Below, piece after piece: positions 1 to 6,652 of a stretch of DNA of 11,382 nt. Positions within the stretch are counted from its first letter, which is position 1; the number at the start of each line of letters is the position of its first letter. The position numbers and the translations under genes are program-made. Below the pieces are notes generated by a model. It had not been told where the DNA came from. It searched no databases and saw nothing but the letters and a program-made list of their open reading frames with translations. The stretch lies in contig JAJFHI010000175.1 in the NCBI GenBank assembly GCA_021775715.1, positions 1 through 11,382 of the forward strand, read 5' to 3'. This stretch comes from Hyphomicrobiaceae bacterium (GTDB taxonomy: Bacteria > Pseudomonadota > Alphaproteobacteria > Rhizobiales > Hyphomicrobiaceae).

Positions 1-323
1 TTCAGAGTGTTGCGCCGGAGCGGGCCGTCGTCGAACGTCAATACAACTTCGCCGGGCTTCAAAAAATCCACCGACTTGTACTGCTGATTGCCGAGCAGAA
101 TTCCACCTTTGGTGTCGACTTCAATGATGCGCGACGTGCCAAGCACGTTCGGCCGGTTCTGACAGCTCGACTTCTTTGCCAGCGCGGGCTGGCTAACACC
201 AAAGAGCAGCGCGAGACCCACAGCAACGGTCAACACACCGGCACGGCTTGCCAAAACCCTAAGTTTTGCAGCACAACCATGAGAAGATGCCAGCCAATCA
301 GGTCTGGCGGTGCAGGCGTTCAT
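1..323 (-). CDS. Secreted polysaccharide deacetylase (NodB domain), N-terminal part only
   Basis: The gene reads leftward and runs off the window, so only the first 107 codons are visible. A long basic n-region is followed by a hydrophobic stretch (about residues 28-45) and an ALA-K signal-peptidase I site after residue 49, so the product is exported. At residues 94-101 the sequence VLTFDDGP is motif 1 of the NodB/carbohydrate esterase 4 fold. In that family the first Asp is the catalytic base and the second binds the metal. Such enzymes remove N- or O-acetyl groups from peptidoglycan, chitin-like or exopolysaccharide substrates; the substrate cannot be told from this fragment. The ATG at 321-323 is preceded by a good ribosome binding site (AGGAGA). 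The remaining metal-binding H-x-x-x-H motif would lie outside the window. Family assignment is firm; the specific role is open. Confidence 0.88.
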   Translation of the reverse strand, partial: MNACTARPDWLASSHGCAAKLRVLASRAGVLTVAVGLALLFGVSQPALAKKSSCQNRPNVLGTSRIIEVDTKGGILLGNQQYKSVDFLKPGEVVLTFDDGPLRRNTL

Positions 324-328
324 TGCAG

Positions 329-334
329 TCTCCT
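329..334 (-). promoter_or_regulatory. Ribosome binding site of the polysaccharide deacetylase
   Basis: On the minus strand AGGAGA lies five bases before the ATG at 323. It is the best Shine-Dalgarno match in the window and fixes this start, even though the signal peptide then has an unusually long n-region. Confidence 0.7.
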
Positions 335-389
335 GTGGGCACCCTTATGAGGGCGTAGAGTAGGCGATTTGTGCGTCGAAACGCGCTAC

Positions 390-417
390 ACTATTCGTCG
401 CGGCCATCTTTTAACAA
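390..417 (-). promoter_or_regulatory. Candidate promoter for the polysaccharide deacetylase
   Basis: Read on the minus strand, TTGTTA (412-417) and AATAGT (390-395) stand 16 bases apart and each match four of six positions of the sigma-70 consensus. Initiation would fall near 383, about 60 bases before the start codon. A 7+7 inverted repeat (413-432) overlaps the -35 element. This is a pattern match by eye and is not proven. Confidence 0.3.
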
Positions 418-432
418 GCCGAAGCGCTTGTT
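413..432. repeat. Inverted repeat overlapping a candidate -35 box
   Basis: AACAAGC (413-419) and GCTTGTT (426-432) are perfect inverted arms around a six-base centre. Neither strand has a T-run after it, so it does not look like a terminator. Its position between divergent genes, over a candidate -35 element of the leftward gene, suits an operator. That function is inferred from position only. Confidence 0.5.
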
Positions 433-658
433 ACATCTCTAATGTATTTTCACTCTATCGAATTACGTCGGAGCGGGGCAAATGTGCGCCACGTTGCACG
501 CTGTGGCCGTGGAGCATCACACAGGGGCCATCGCGATCCGTTTGGATGGTGATAGAAGGGCCCGCGAACGACCGTTGGGGCTTCCAATAGGTGGTAAGCG
601 GGCTCGATTGAGTCTTTTTACCTGAGTTGAAAACAAAATGTACCGGGGAGTTTGCGTG

Positions 659-686
659 TTGTGCCCCCGGACTGATCAACAATAAT
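659..686 (+). promoter_or_regulatory. Candidate promoter for mgtE
   Basis: AATAAT at 681-686 matches five of six positions of a -10 box. TTGTGC at 659-664 is a weak -35 with a 16-base spacer. Transcription would begin near 693, just upstream of the GTG at 694, which favours the ATG at 733 as the true mgtE start. The -35 overlaps the CCGGGG/CCCCGG inverted repeat at 643-670. Weak evidence. Confidence 0.25.
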
Positions 687-732
687 TGAGCGAGTGGCTC
701 GGGCGTTAAGCCGGCCAAGTTGCGGGGTGAGT

Positions 733-2139
733 ATGACGGACAATCCGCGGGATACCAGCCAGCAAACGGCGGTCGGTTCCTCCCGGACGGGTGGCACTGC
801 TACGGCAGGGTTGGTGCGGGCAATAAGCGCGACGCTGGACCGTCCAGGCGGCCCAGACGCTGCCGCGGTTGCGGAACTCGTCGAGCATCTATCGGTGCCG
901 GAACTGGCCGACGTCCTCGACCTGCTTGACACTGCCAGTGCTGTGGCACTGATCGAAACGCTTGGGCCCAAATTCGATGTCGACGTGTTGTCAGAACTCG
1001 ATGAGGGTGTGCGCGACCAGCTGTCCGAAGCCTTGCCAAACGAATTGCTTGCGGTTGCGGTCGCAGAACTCGATACCAACGATGCGGCATATCTTCTGCA
1101 GAACCTGGAGGAGAGCGAACGCAAAGAGATCATCGAGCGGCTTCCGAAAGAGGACCGCGCGGCGCTTGAGCGCAACTTTGAATATGACGAGGAGACTGCC
1201 GGTCGTCTCATGCAGTCCGAGTATGTCGCGGTGGCGCCATTCTGGACGGTCGGGCAAGTAATCGACCACTTCCGGGTCGCAGATGATCTCCCCGAAACCT
1301 TCTCAGAAATCCTGGTCGTTGATCCCACATATCGCGTGCTGGGTGCGGTTGGCCTTTCGATGCTGGTTCGAACGCAGCGTGACGTCGAAGTGCATGCGAT
1401 CATGAACAAAGACCTGCACACAGTCGTGGCCACGCAGGACCAGGAAGAGGTTGCGCGCGAATTTGAGCGTTACGATTTGATGTCGGCACCAGTGGTCGAT
1501 GAGAACGAGCGCCTTGTCGGTGTGGTCACAGTCGATGATGTTGTCGACGTCATCAACGAAGAGGCCGAAGAAGATATGAAGGCGCTTGCCGGTGTTGGTG
1601 ATGAATCACTTACCGACAAAGTGGCCTCGACCGTCTCAAGCCGTCTGCCGTGGCTGGTCGTCAACCTCGGTACAGCGATCCTGGCGTCGCTTGTCATCGA
1701 GGCTTTTGATGCATCCATCGAGCAGATGGTTGCGTTGGCAGTTCTGATGCCGATTGTTGCCTCAATGGGTGGCAATGCTGGTACGCAGACGATGACCGTG
1801 ACCGTGAGGGCACTTGCCACCAACAAGCTTGGCCGTGTGAACGCACCGCGTGTGATCATGCGTGAGGCTATTGTCGGGATCGTCAACGGGGCTATTTTGT
1901 CGATTATCATGGCCATCGTTACGTACCTGTGGTTTGGCTCACAAATGCTTGGCTTGATCATCGCGGTTGCAATGGTATTTAATCTGTTTTGTGCAGCCCT
2001 TGCCGGTATTTTGATCCCGTTGGTGATGGAGTGGTTGGATCGTGACCCGGCACCGGCGTCCGGTGTTCTGGTCACCACGATTACGGATGTTGTTGGCTTC
2101 TTTGCTTTTCTAGGCCTTGCAGCGTTGTGGATGGGATAA
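733..2139 (+). CDS. mgtE: MgtE-family magnesium channel/transporter
   Basis: The 468-residue product is close to the usual MgtE length of about 450. Domains in order: a cytosolic helical N domain (about residues 40-155, ending with the typical EETAGRLM stretch), a pair of CBS domains (about 160-280) that senses cytosolic Mg2+, and a five-helix membrane domain (about 303-467). The signature PIVASMGGNAGTQT sits at residues 340-353. Asp452 in ITDVVGF is the likely counterpart of the pore Asp that selects Mg2+ in the Thermus protein. The protein should be an inner-membrane dimer admitting Mg2+ (in some homologues Co2+) down its gradient. The frame opens at GTG 694, but ATG 733 is preferred because GGGG lies five bases before it and the promoter candidate would leave little leader for the GTG. 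A GNAT gene follows after 6 bp. Confidence 0.95.
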   Translation: MTDNPRDTSQQTAVGSSRTGGTATAGLVRAISATLDRPGGPDAAAVAELVEHLSVPELADVLDLLDTASAVALIETLGPKFDVDVLSELDEGVRDQLSEALPNELLAVAVAELDTNDAAYLLQNLEESERKEIIERLPKEDRAALERNFEYDEETAGRLMQSEYVAVAPFWTVGQVIDHFRVADDLPETFSEILVVDPTYRVLGAVGLSMLVRTQRDVEVHAIMNKDLHTVVATQDQEEVAREFERYDLMSAPVVDENERLVGVVTVDDVVDVINEEAEEDMKALAGVGDESLTDKVASTVSSRLPWLVVNLGTAILASLVIEAFDASIEQMVALAVLMPIVASMGGNAGTQTMTVTVRALATNKLGRVNAPRVIMREAIVGIVNGAILSIIMAIVTYLWFGSQMLGLIIAVAMVFNLFCAALAGILIPLVMEWLDRDPAPASGVLVTTITDVVGFFAFLGLAALWMG

Positions 2140-2145
2140 GCAGCG

Positions 2146-2652
2146 ATGTCAGAAGCGGGTGACAGCCAAAGTAGCACGAAGAAGGCTCCGATCAGGGTTC
2201 GGCAGTTATTGCCAGACGATGAGGGGCGTTGGCAGGCATTGTTCAAAGCCTACGTCGCTTTCTATGGAGCAACCATTTCGGATGATGTTGTCACGCGTAC
2301 ATGGCAGCGATTGCGCGGTGGCGAGGACAACTTGTTTGCCTTTGTCGCAGAGTTGCCGTCGCGATCGATTGAGCACGGACATGACATTGTCGGTATCGTG
2401 CACGCCGTGAGCCACGCCTCGACCTGGTCGTCGACGCCCTATTGCTATCTTGAGGATTTGTATGTTGACCGCCAGGCACGTGGGTTCGGTGTCGGGCGTG
2501 CGCTGATTGAGGCGGTGTACAAAGAAGCCGATGCGCTGGGTTGCACGCGAACGTATTGGGCGACAAAGGCCGACAATGTCACAGCGCGCCAGTTCTATGA
2601 TCGCATAGCCGATGTCTCGCCATTCGTGCAGTACCGACGTCCACAGCGCTGA
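2146..2652 (+). CDS. GNAT-family N-acetyltransferase
   Basis: The 168-residue product has the GNAT fold (PF00583). An N-terminal IRVRQLLPDDEGRWQALF segment (residues 16-33) matches beta-1/alpha-1. LEDLYVDRQARGFGVGRAL (102-120) is motif A, with the Q-x-x-G-x-G pyrophosphate loop that binds acetyl-CoA at residues 110-115. Asn144, Ala147 and Phe150-Tyr151 form the usual motif B (N..A..FY). The last strand is short, where many members have a GF pair. The protein is cytosolic; the acceptor (amino acid, polyamine or protein N-terminus) cannot be told. It starts 6 bp after the mgtE stop, so the two are probably co-transcribed and perhaps translationally coupled. No functional link between Mg2+ uptake and this acetylation is known to me. 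Confidence 0.88.
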   Translation: MSEAGDSQSSTKKAPIRVRQLLPDDEGRWQALFKAYVAFYGATISDDVVTRTWQRLRGGEDNLFAFVAELPSRSIEHGHDIVGIVHAVSHASTWSSTPYCYLEDLYVDRQARGFGVGRALIEAVYKEADALGCTRTYWATKADNVTARQFYDRIADVSPFVQYRRPQR

Positions 2653-2695
2653 GACAGCATTCAATTTGTCACTTGATAGGCTTATCAGGAGGCGC

Positions 2696-2730
2696 CGGTT
2701 CCGGTTCAAGTTGTGGAACACCGCTGTTTT
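2696..2730 (+). terminator. Weak candidate terminator after the mgtE-GNAT pair
   Basis: CGGTTCC (2696-2702) can pair with GGAA..CCG (2715-2723) across a two-base bulge, and TTTT follows at 2727-2730. The stem is imperfect and the T-run is short, so termination may instead be factor-dependent. A smaller TGATA/TATCA hairpin (2674-2687) lies just upstream. Confidence 0.3.
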
Positions 2731-2874
2731 CGCGTGTACCGTGCCTTAACGTGACTTGTGCTTTCAGCCGTCAGCAGCAACTGTCGCGCCAGGCTTCCGG
2801 CAGCGGCGTTTTGGGCCGTATTTTCAGAATCAGGAAGCTGAATAATTCTGGTGTTATTATTTGCAGGGCGAAGA

Positions 2875-3768
2875 ATGCAGGGGACAATAGGGCCGTTTGG
2901 CAGCTTTTTAGAATCGGTGTCGGGTCCACGGACATTCGACCGGCTTGAGGTGCGTGAACGTGTGATTGATACGGGCGAGCGGACGTTGGCGCTCGACGAG
3001 GTTGCGAGCATCTCTGTGGGTGTCGACAACCGTTGGCCCACGAAGATTTTGTTGCTGCTGGCAGGCGTCATCGCCGGTATCGTTGCGCTGTCGGCATATC
3101 CGCTTGTGGCGATCGCGGCCGTTGCTTTGGTGGTAACGGCTGTCTTCGTCCGCTCCACGTCTACACTGGTGATTGTTACAAGCGATGGCACGCAGACATG
3201 TTTTTCCAGTGCTCATCGTGCGCAACTCGACGAGGCCCGAGAGTTTCTGACAGAGAAACTGAATTCGGGTGATGAAGACTCCAAGGAAGTCTTCATCTTT
3301 GTTGCCGAGCCGACCGTCGAAGCCGGGTATGCACCTTCGCCAGAAGGACCTGCATCGGGGATTGCTGCGGCGCCGACAGGTACGACAGTGCCAGCAGGAC
3401 ATGTTCGACCGTCCCCGGAGACGGCCGAGCACACTGCCCCCGAAATGTCGCAAGCTGAAAGTGCTGGTGGCTTGCAGCGCACCGCCCCGTCGGTGCAGAC
3501 CGGGTCAGTGCATCATGTTGATTACGCGTCTGTTATTGGGCAGGTGACAGAGCTCAACCGCTTCTATGCGCAAACACCGGACACAAAACACATTGAGGAG
3601 AGGTTGTCTGAACTGGAAGTTTTGATGCGGTCAGGCACACCACATGAAGAAGGTTGCCACCGCGTGCGCCAGCTTTCAGGTGAACTCAGCACAATCCTGC
3701 AAGCTTATCCGACAATGACCCAGTTGTTCCAACATATCGCCAGCCTGACAGATCGCAGAGCGGCGTAA
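2875..3768 (+). CDS. Two-helix membrane protein with long cytosolic tail (DUF6232-like N-terminus?)
   Basis: Product of 297 residues from the ATG at 2875 (AGGG lies eight bases upstream); a GTG at 2851 would add eight residues. Residues 22-50 form a strand-rich segment (ERTLALDEVASISVGV). Two hydrophobic helices follow (about 57-72 and 76-92), then another strand segment (STLVIVTSDG, 96-105) and a helix (114-130). This arrangement recalls the DUF6232 family, in which a split small domain is interrupted by a transmembrane hairpin; the assignment is from memory and tentative. Residues 145-210 are a low-complexity linker rich in Ala, Pro, Gly, Ser and Thr. Residues 217-297 form an alpha-helical C-terminal domain. 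There is no signal peptide, so both ends should be cytosolic. The gene stands alone; its stop is 2 bp from that of the opposing gene. The function is unknown. Confidence 0.75.
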   Translation: MQGTIGPFGSFLESVSGPRTFDRLEVRERVIDTGERTLALDEVASISVGVDNRWPTKILLLLAGVIAGIVALSAYPLVAIAAVALVVTAVFVRSTSTLVIVTSDGTQTCFSSAHRAQLDEAREFLTEKLNSGDEDSKEVFIFVAEPTVEAGYAPSPEGPASGIAAAPTGTTVPAGHVRPSPETAEHTAPEMSQAESAGGLQRTAPSVQTGSVHHVDYASVIGQVTELNRFYAQTPDTKHIEERLSELEVLMRSGTPHEEGCHRVRQLSGELSTILQAYPTMTQLFQHIASLTDRRAA

Positions 3769-3770
3769 AA

Positions 3771-5177
3771 TCAACTCGTCGGAACATCGAGGCGTCGAGT
3801 GAGGTTTTCGAATTCGCGGCGTAGTTCTTCATTCTTGAAAATTTGATCGAACGTCGGAGCTTCCAGCTTCTGTATGGCCTCAAACGAGGCCGCACTATCG
3901 CGCATGAGATTGCGCAGCTGGAAACTGGCTTCGACGGTCTCGAATGTGTTGTCTGCAATATTCAAATCATGTGTCGCTCGCCTGCGAGCGCGGGCAATCT
4001 GCTCGCGCTGCTGACGCAGGTAACGCCGGTAGGCCTTAGCAGCTTTCTCCGCTAGGTTCTGGCTTTCCTGGTTGGATTTTAGCGCACGGCGCTGATCAGG
4101 TCGGTTGGTGGCACGCAATAGTTTTGACGTGCGTCGGCTGGCGGCCGCAACGTCCTTCAAGATCGCGTTCAGCTTTGGCATGTAGACAGTATCGATCTTA
4201 TTGATCGTGCTGTCTTGCGCATGGACGAGCATCGCAAACAGGGCTGCGTGCATCGCGAAATACTTACGCGCCGCATTCATGTTATCGCCCGATGCCGTCA
4301 TCAACGCGCCAAGCTGTGTATCGATCAGTTTCGCAGCATTGAACACGGCGACAAGGCGCACGAGATCACCGGACAACACGCTATCGAGCAAAAGATCGAC
4401 CTGCTCACGCTTTAACTGAATGCCGGACTTCTTTAATGCGTCGCCGATTTCGGCTTTGGCGGACGCGATCTCCTGGCGATTGTTCTCAATGCGTTTGTGG
4501 GCTTCGGCGATGTCGCTATTCAGACTTTCAGCGGTGTCTGTCCACACACCCGGCAGCATACCATCGTCGGGCGCCGTCAGTTGCTTTTCCTTCAGCTCAA
4601 CAATGCGATCTTCAAGACCGCGGATGTTTTTGCGCAATGTCTCGACGCGTTTTTGCACATCGACGATGGGCACATTCGTAACGATACCCAATGCAGCATT
4701 GAGCAGGGCGTTGACTTTTTCTTCGCGGTCTTCGCGGGTTTCCGTCCACATGGGTGGCACCAGGAAGTCGTCGCGTTTCGGCAGTTTCTTAGCGTCGGTC
4801 CTGTTTTTCGCGGTGTCTTTCAAGACCGCATCGATAGCGCGCATTAATTCCCGCGCCTGCTTAAACGACGGGTCGTCGGCGCGTGGGTCTTTTGCCGGAT
4901 CACCGGCGGCCTCTTGTGTTGTCTCAGTCGTCCCGGTGCCAGTTGCCTGCGCAATCAGATCGGCAATGCCGTCGCGGTAGCTTGTCTGCGCGCTGGCAGC
5001 ATTCGGACTGACCAAAACGGCCAGAATGAGCACCGTGAAAAGTGCGCTGAGTGTCAGGCGGCGTTCGAAGGCCGTTTTGCATCGAGCGCGTGTGCCAATG
5101 CGGGAGCTGGAAGATGCCTCATACATAACGCTCACAGAGCCCTTAAATCTGGCAAATCGATGGTCAGTTGTCGCCAT
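3771..5177 (-). CDS. Exported, mostly helical protein of unknown function (coiled-coil segments)
   Basis: The frame encodes 468 residues. After a basic Arg-Arg n-region, a hydrophobic core (about 41-57) and AASA-Q give a signal-peptidase I site after residue 63, so the mature protein is probably periplasmic. The rest is almost entirely helical and highly charged. Heptad-like coiled-coil segments lie at about 172-200 and 216-252, a more hydrophobic patch at about 258-320, and an Arg/Lys-rich helix at about 345-402. The start is uncertain. ATG 5177 has no ribosome binding site and would give an abnormally long n-region. The in-frame GTG at 5135 has AAGGG just before it, and ATG 5126 (Met18) is also possible. 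The gene lies 10 bp downstream of the DUF4287/DUF5655-like gene and is probably in the same transcript. I do not recognise the family, and no catalytic motif is evident. Confidence 0.8.
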   Translation of the reverse strand: MATTDHRFARFKGSVSVMYEASSSSRIGTRARCKTAFERRLTLSALFTVLILAVLVSPNAASAQTSYRDGIADLIAQATGTGTTETTQEAAGDPAKDPRADDPSFKQARELMRAIDAVLKDTAKNRTDAKKLPKRDDFLVPPMWTETREDREEKVNALLNAALGIVTNVPIVDVQKRVETLRKNIRGLEDRIVELKEKQLTAPDDGMLPGVWTDTAESLNSDIAEAHKRIENNRQEIASAKAEIGDALKKSGIQLKREQVDLLLDSVLSGDLVRLVAVFNAAKLIDTQLGALMTASGDNMNAARKYFAMHAALFAMLVHAQDSTINKIDTVYMPKLNAILKDVAAASRRTSKLLRATNRPDQRRALKSNQESQNLAEKAAKAYRRYLRQQREQIARARRRATHDLNIADNTFETVEASFQLRNLMRDSAASFEAIQKLEAPTFDQIFKNEELRREFENLTRRLDVPTS

Positions 5178-5187
5178 CAGGCGGCAT

Positions 5188-5952
5188 TTACAGGGCTGCG
5201 GCGCGTGTAATCTGTCCTATTAGAACATCGTTTACCTGCCGTGCGTCCGTTAAAACGGCGATATGGGTGAGGTTCTGCGAGATTTGTGCCGAAACACGAA
5301 CCGAGGCCTGTGGAAACTTTGCGGGCTCAAGTGGGGGCTCGACAGGTGTATCGCCAAGGCTGAGCGCGAGACGCAGGGCCTTCGGGCTGACAACCAAAAC
5401 AGCAAACGGATTTGGATTGGCGAATGTTATTTCTGATCCAGAAGGATGTTGGGTGGCAGATGGCACCGCGGTTGCGATTTCGCGCACCAAGAATTGCGCC
5501 AAAGGGCGATAAGCCTTCGCGGACTGCAGCAGCTTCTCCAGTTGGTCCGGATCGGGCGCAGGCAGGGCGGCGAGTGCGGTTTCTGCCGGCTGGTTTTCAT
5601 TGGCGGCGTTGGTAGGCGTATTGTCCAGATTTGTCGGCGCGATCGCCGAACTATCCGACACGACAACAAGGTTCGGTTTTCCAGCTGTTGTTTTTGCAGT
5701 GGCCGCGTTGGTGACAGCCGTCACAAGGCCGTCTTCCAAATAGATTGGACGGCCGTTGTTGTGGTGAATACGCTCCAGCCATGAGGCTTTGGCAAAGGTG
5801 AAGCCTTGACGGCGAAGCCAGTCGATGATGTCGTTGCGCTCGTCTGCAGCACTTGCGTCAATCGCCGACATCCATTCGCCAAGTTCCCGGCCGCTGTCGC
5901 TCTTCAGGCTTGCCAGGAAGTCCCGCTCTTTTTCTGCCTCGTCGTTGGACAT
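5188..5952 (-). CDS. DUF4287/DUF5655-like protein
   Basis: The 254-residue product has no signal peptide or membrane segment. Residues 18-62 (SGRELGEWMSAIDASAADER and onward to a DIIDWLRRQGFTFAKASWL helix) resemble DUF4287, a small helical domain of the form 'TG+..EEW...+.S....H.EI..WL....G.....A..L'. Residues about 75-135 are an Ala/Thr/Asn-rich linker. Residues 137-253 follow the DUF5655 pattern: a helix (LEKLLQSAK), a strand-rich middle with an expected hydrophobic SPKALRLALSLG core, and an LTHIAVLTDARQVNDVLIGQI ending. The two domains are often joined in one protein in alphaproteobacteria and actinobacteria; DUF5655 is distantly related to DNA- or nucleotide-binding-type folds, but no activity is established. 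A GGACAG ribosome binding site precedes the ATG. The coupled partner downstream is an exported protein, so this cytosolic member is an odd neighbour. Confidence 0.72.
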   Translation of the reverse strand: MSNDEAEKERDFLASLKSDSGRELGEWMSAIDASAADERNDIIDWLRRQGFTFAKASWLERIHHNNGRPIYLEDGLVTAVTNAATAKTTAGKPNLVVVSDSSAIAPTNLDNTPTNAANENQPAETALAALPAPDPDQLEKLLQSAKAYRPLAQFLVREIATAVPSATQHPSGSEITFANPNPFAVLVVSPKALRLALSLGDTPVEPPLEPAKFPQASVRVSAQISQNLTHIAVLTDARQVNDVLIGQITRAAAL

Positions 5953-6023
5953 AAACTGTCCGTGCCCCTTGAAGCCTCAATTGGCGCGATGATCACCGTC
6001 GCCGTGAATCATTTGAGCGCATT

Positions 6024-6515
6024 TTAGAACAAACGCCGTGTTCTGTCGCTGTAGGTGCGCCATTCGTCCCCAAAGCGGGCTTCAAGGTGGCGCTCTTCCG
6101 GCAGAATAGCGAGCCATGTGACGAGCGGAATGAAGGCCACGGCGGCGATGCCAAACCAGAGATTTGTCGTCAGCACACATACGCCAATCAAAATCAGGAA
6201 GTCACCGAGATAGATAGGGTTTCGGCGCCAGGCAAATGGGCCGTTTGTGACAAGTTCGCTTGCCGCTTCGTCTGGCCGGACGGTTGTGTTGTGGCGGCGA
6301 AGTGTAAACAGCGCCCAGACGGCAAGCGCGAGACCGACGCCACATATAGCCCAACCGGCAATCCGCGCTGGGGTATCGTCAAGGCCCGGCCATGGAATTG
6401 GGAGCATACGGCCAAGCACGATCGCGGCGATCACTAAGATCACGAGGAGGAGCGGCGGCCAGGGAATGCTGCTTGGTTTTTCGTGATCGTTGTTTGCAGG
6501 TGCCGGTGTCATCAT
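6024..6515 (-). CDS. Membrane methyltransferase of the ICMT/PEMT type
   Basis: Small integral-membrane protein of 163 residues from the first of two adjacent ATGs (6515; 6512 gives 162); the frame continues upstream to a TTG at 6626, but that extension is hydrophilic and unlike the family. There are hydrophobic helices at about 20-35, 52-71, 103-120 and 121-137 (6512 numbering). The motif GPFAWRRNPIYLG (91-103), followed near the C-terminus by a Glu-Glu pair (139-140), FGDEW (147-151) and Y154/R157-R160, is the SAM-binding signature of isoprenylcysteine carboxyl methyltransferase and phospholipid methyltransferase-like proteins. The product should methylate a lipid or small hydrophobic acceptor at the inner membrane. 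Bacterial members have unknown substrates, since prenylated CAAX proteins are lacking. No clear ribosome binding site is visible. The gene heads the leftward cluster, 71 bp before the DUF4287-like gene, and diverges from the DUF218 gene. Confidence 0.85.
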   Translation of the reverse strand: MMTPAPANNDHEKPSSIPWPPLLLVILVIAAIVLGRMLPIPWPGLDDTPARIAGWAICGVGLALAVWALFTLRRHNTTVRPDEAASELVTNGPFAWRRNPIYLGDFLILIGVCVLTTNLWFGIAAVAFIPLVTWLAILPEERHLEARFGDEWRTYSDRTRRLF

Positions 6516-6652
6516 CCGTTGCGTTTTGCTGTTAATACGATTTGTGTGGTTTTCACCTGCCCGATCATAGGCGAAAACGTCCGTGGTGGGCAGTCTCCAA
6601 GGTCGCGCTTGCGTTCTTTGGTGCAATGTCCGGTGTTACAGGGTTTTGACTT

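Larger units (their letters stand above)
324..732. other. Divergent intergenic region between polysaccharide deacetylase and mgtE
   Basis: These 409 bases carry no convincing gene. The two short open frames here (369-590 plus; 455-718 minus) have no ribosome binding site and atypical composition. The region holds the leftward promoter candidate with its dyad (413-432), a CCGGGG/CCCCGG inverted repeat (643-648 and 665-670), and a weak mgtE promoter candidate (659-686). I do not recognise an M-box or other magnesium riboswitch. Confidence 0.6.

Noticed and set aside
369..590. 73-codon plus-strand frame in the deacetylase/mgtE intergenic region
   Set aside because: It has no ribosome binding site, a cysteine- and arginine-rich composition, and no recognisable motif. 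It also overlaps promoter-like elements.
324..732. Magnesium riboswitch (M-box) before mgtE
   Set aside because: I see no matching conserved core in the leader, and the likely transcription start leaves only about 40 bases before the ATG.
618..2246. Long minus-strand open frames (271 aa at 618-1433 and 258 aa at 1470-2246) opposite mgtE
   Set aside because: They are antisense shadows. The plus strand encodes a complete MgtE with its signatures, while the minus frames are Ser/Thr/Arg-rich and match no family.
2206..2721. 171-codon minus-strand frame over the GNAT gene
   Set aside because: It lies antisense to a clear acetyltransferase and shows none of the features of a real protein.
2706..3191. 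161-codon minus-strand frame over the membrane-hairpin gene
   Set aside because: The composition is Thr/Ser/Asn-heavy as expected for an antisense frame, and the plus frame has the two membrane helices and a better start.
4420..4980. 186-codon plus-strand frame opposite the exported helical protein
   Set aside because: It is a Ser/Arg-rich antisense shadow. The minus frame has a signal peptide and consistent helical composition.
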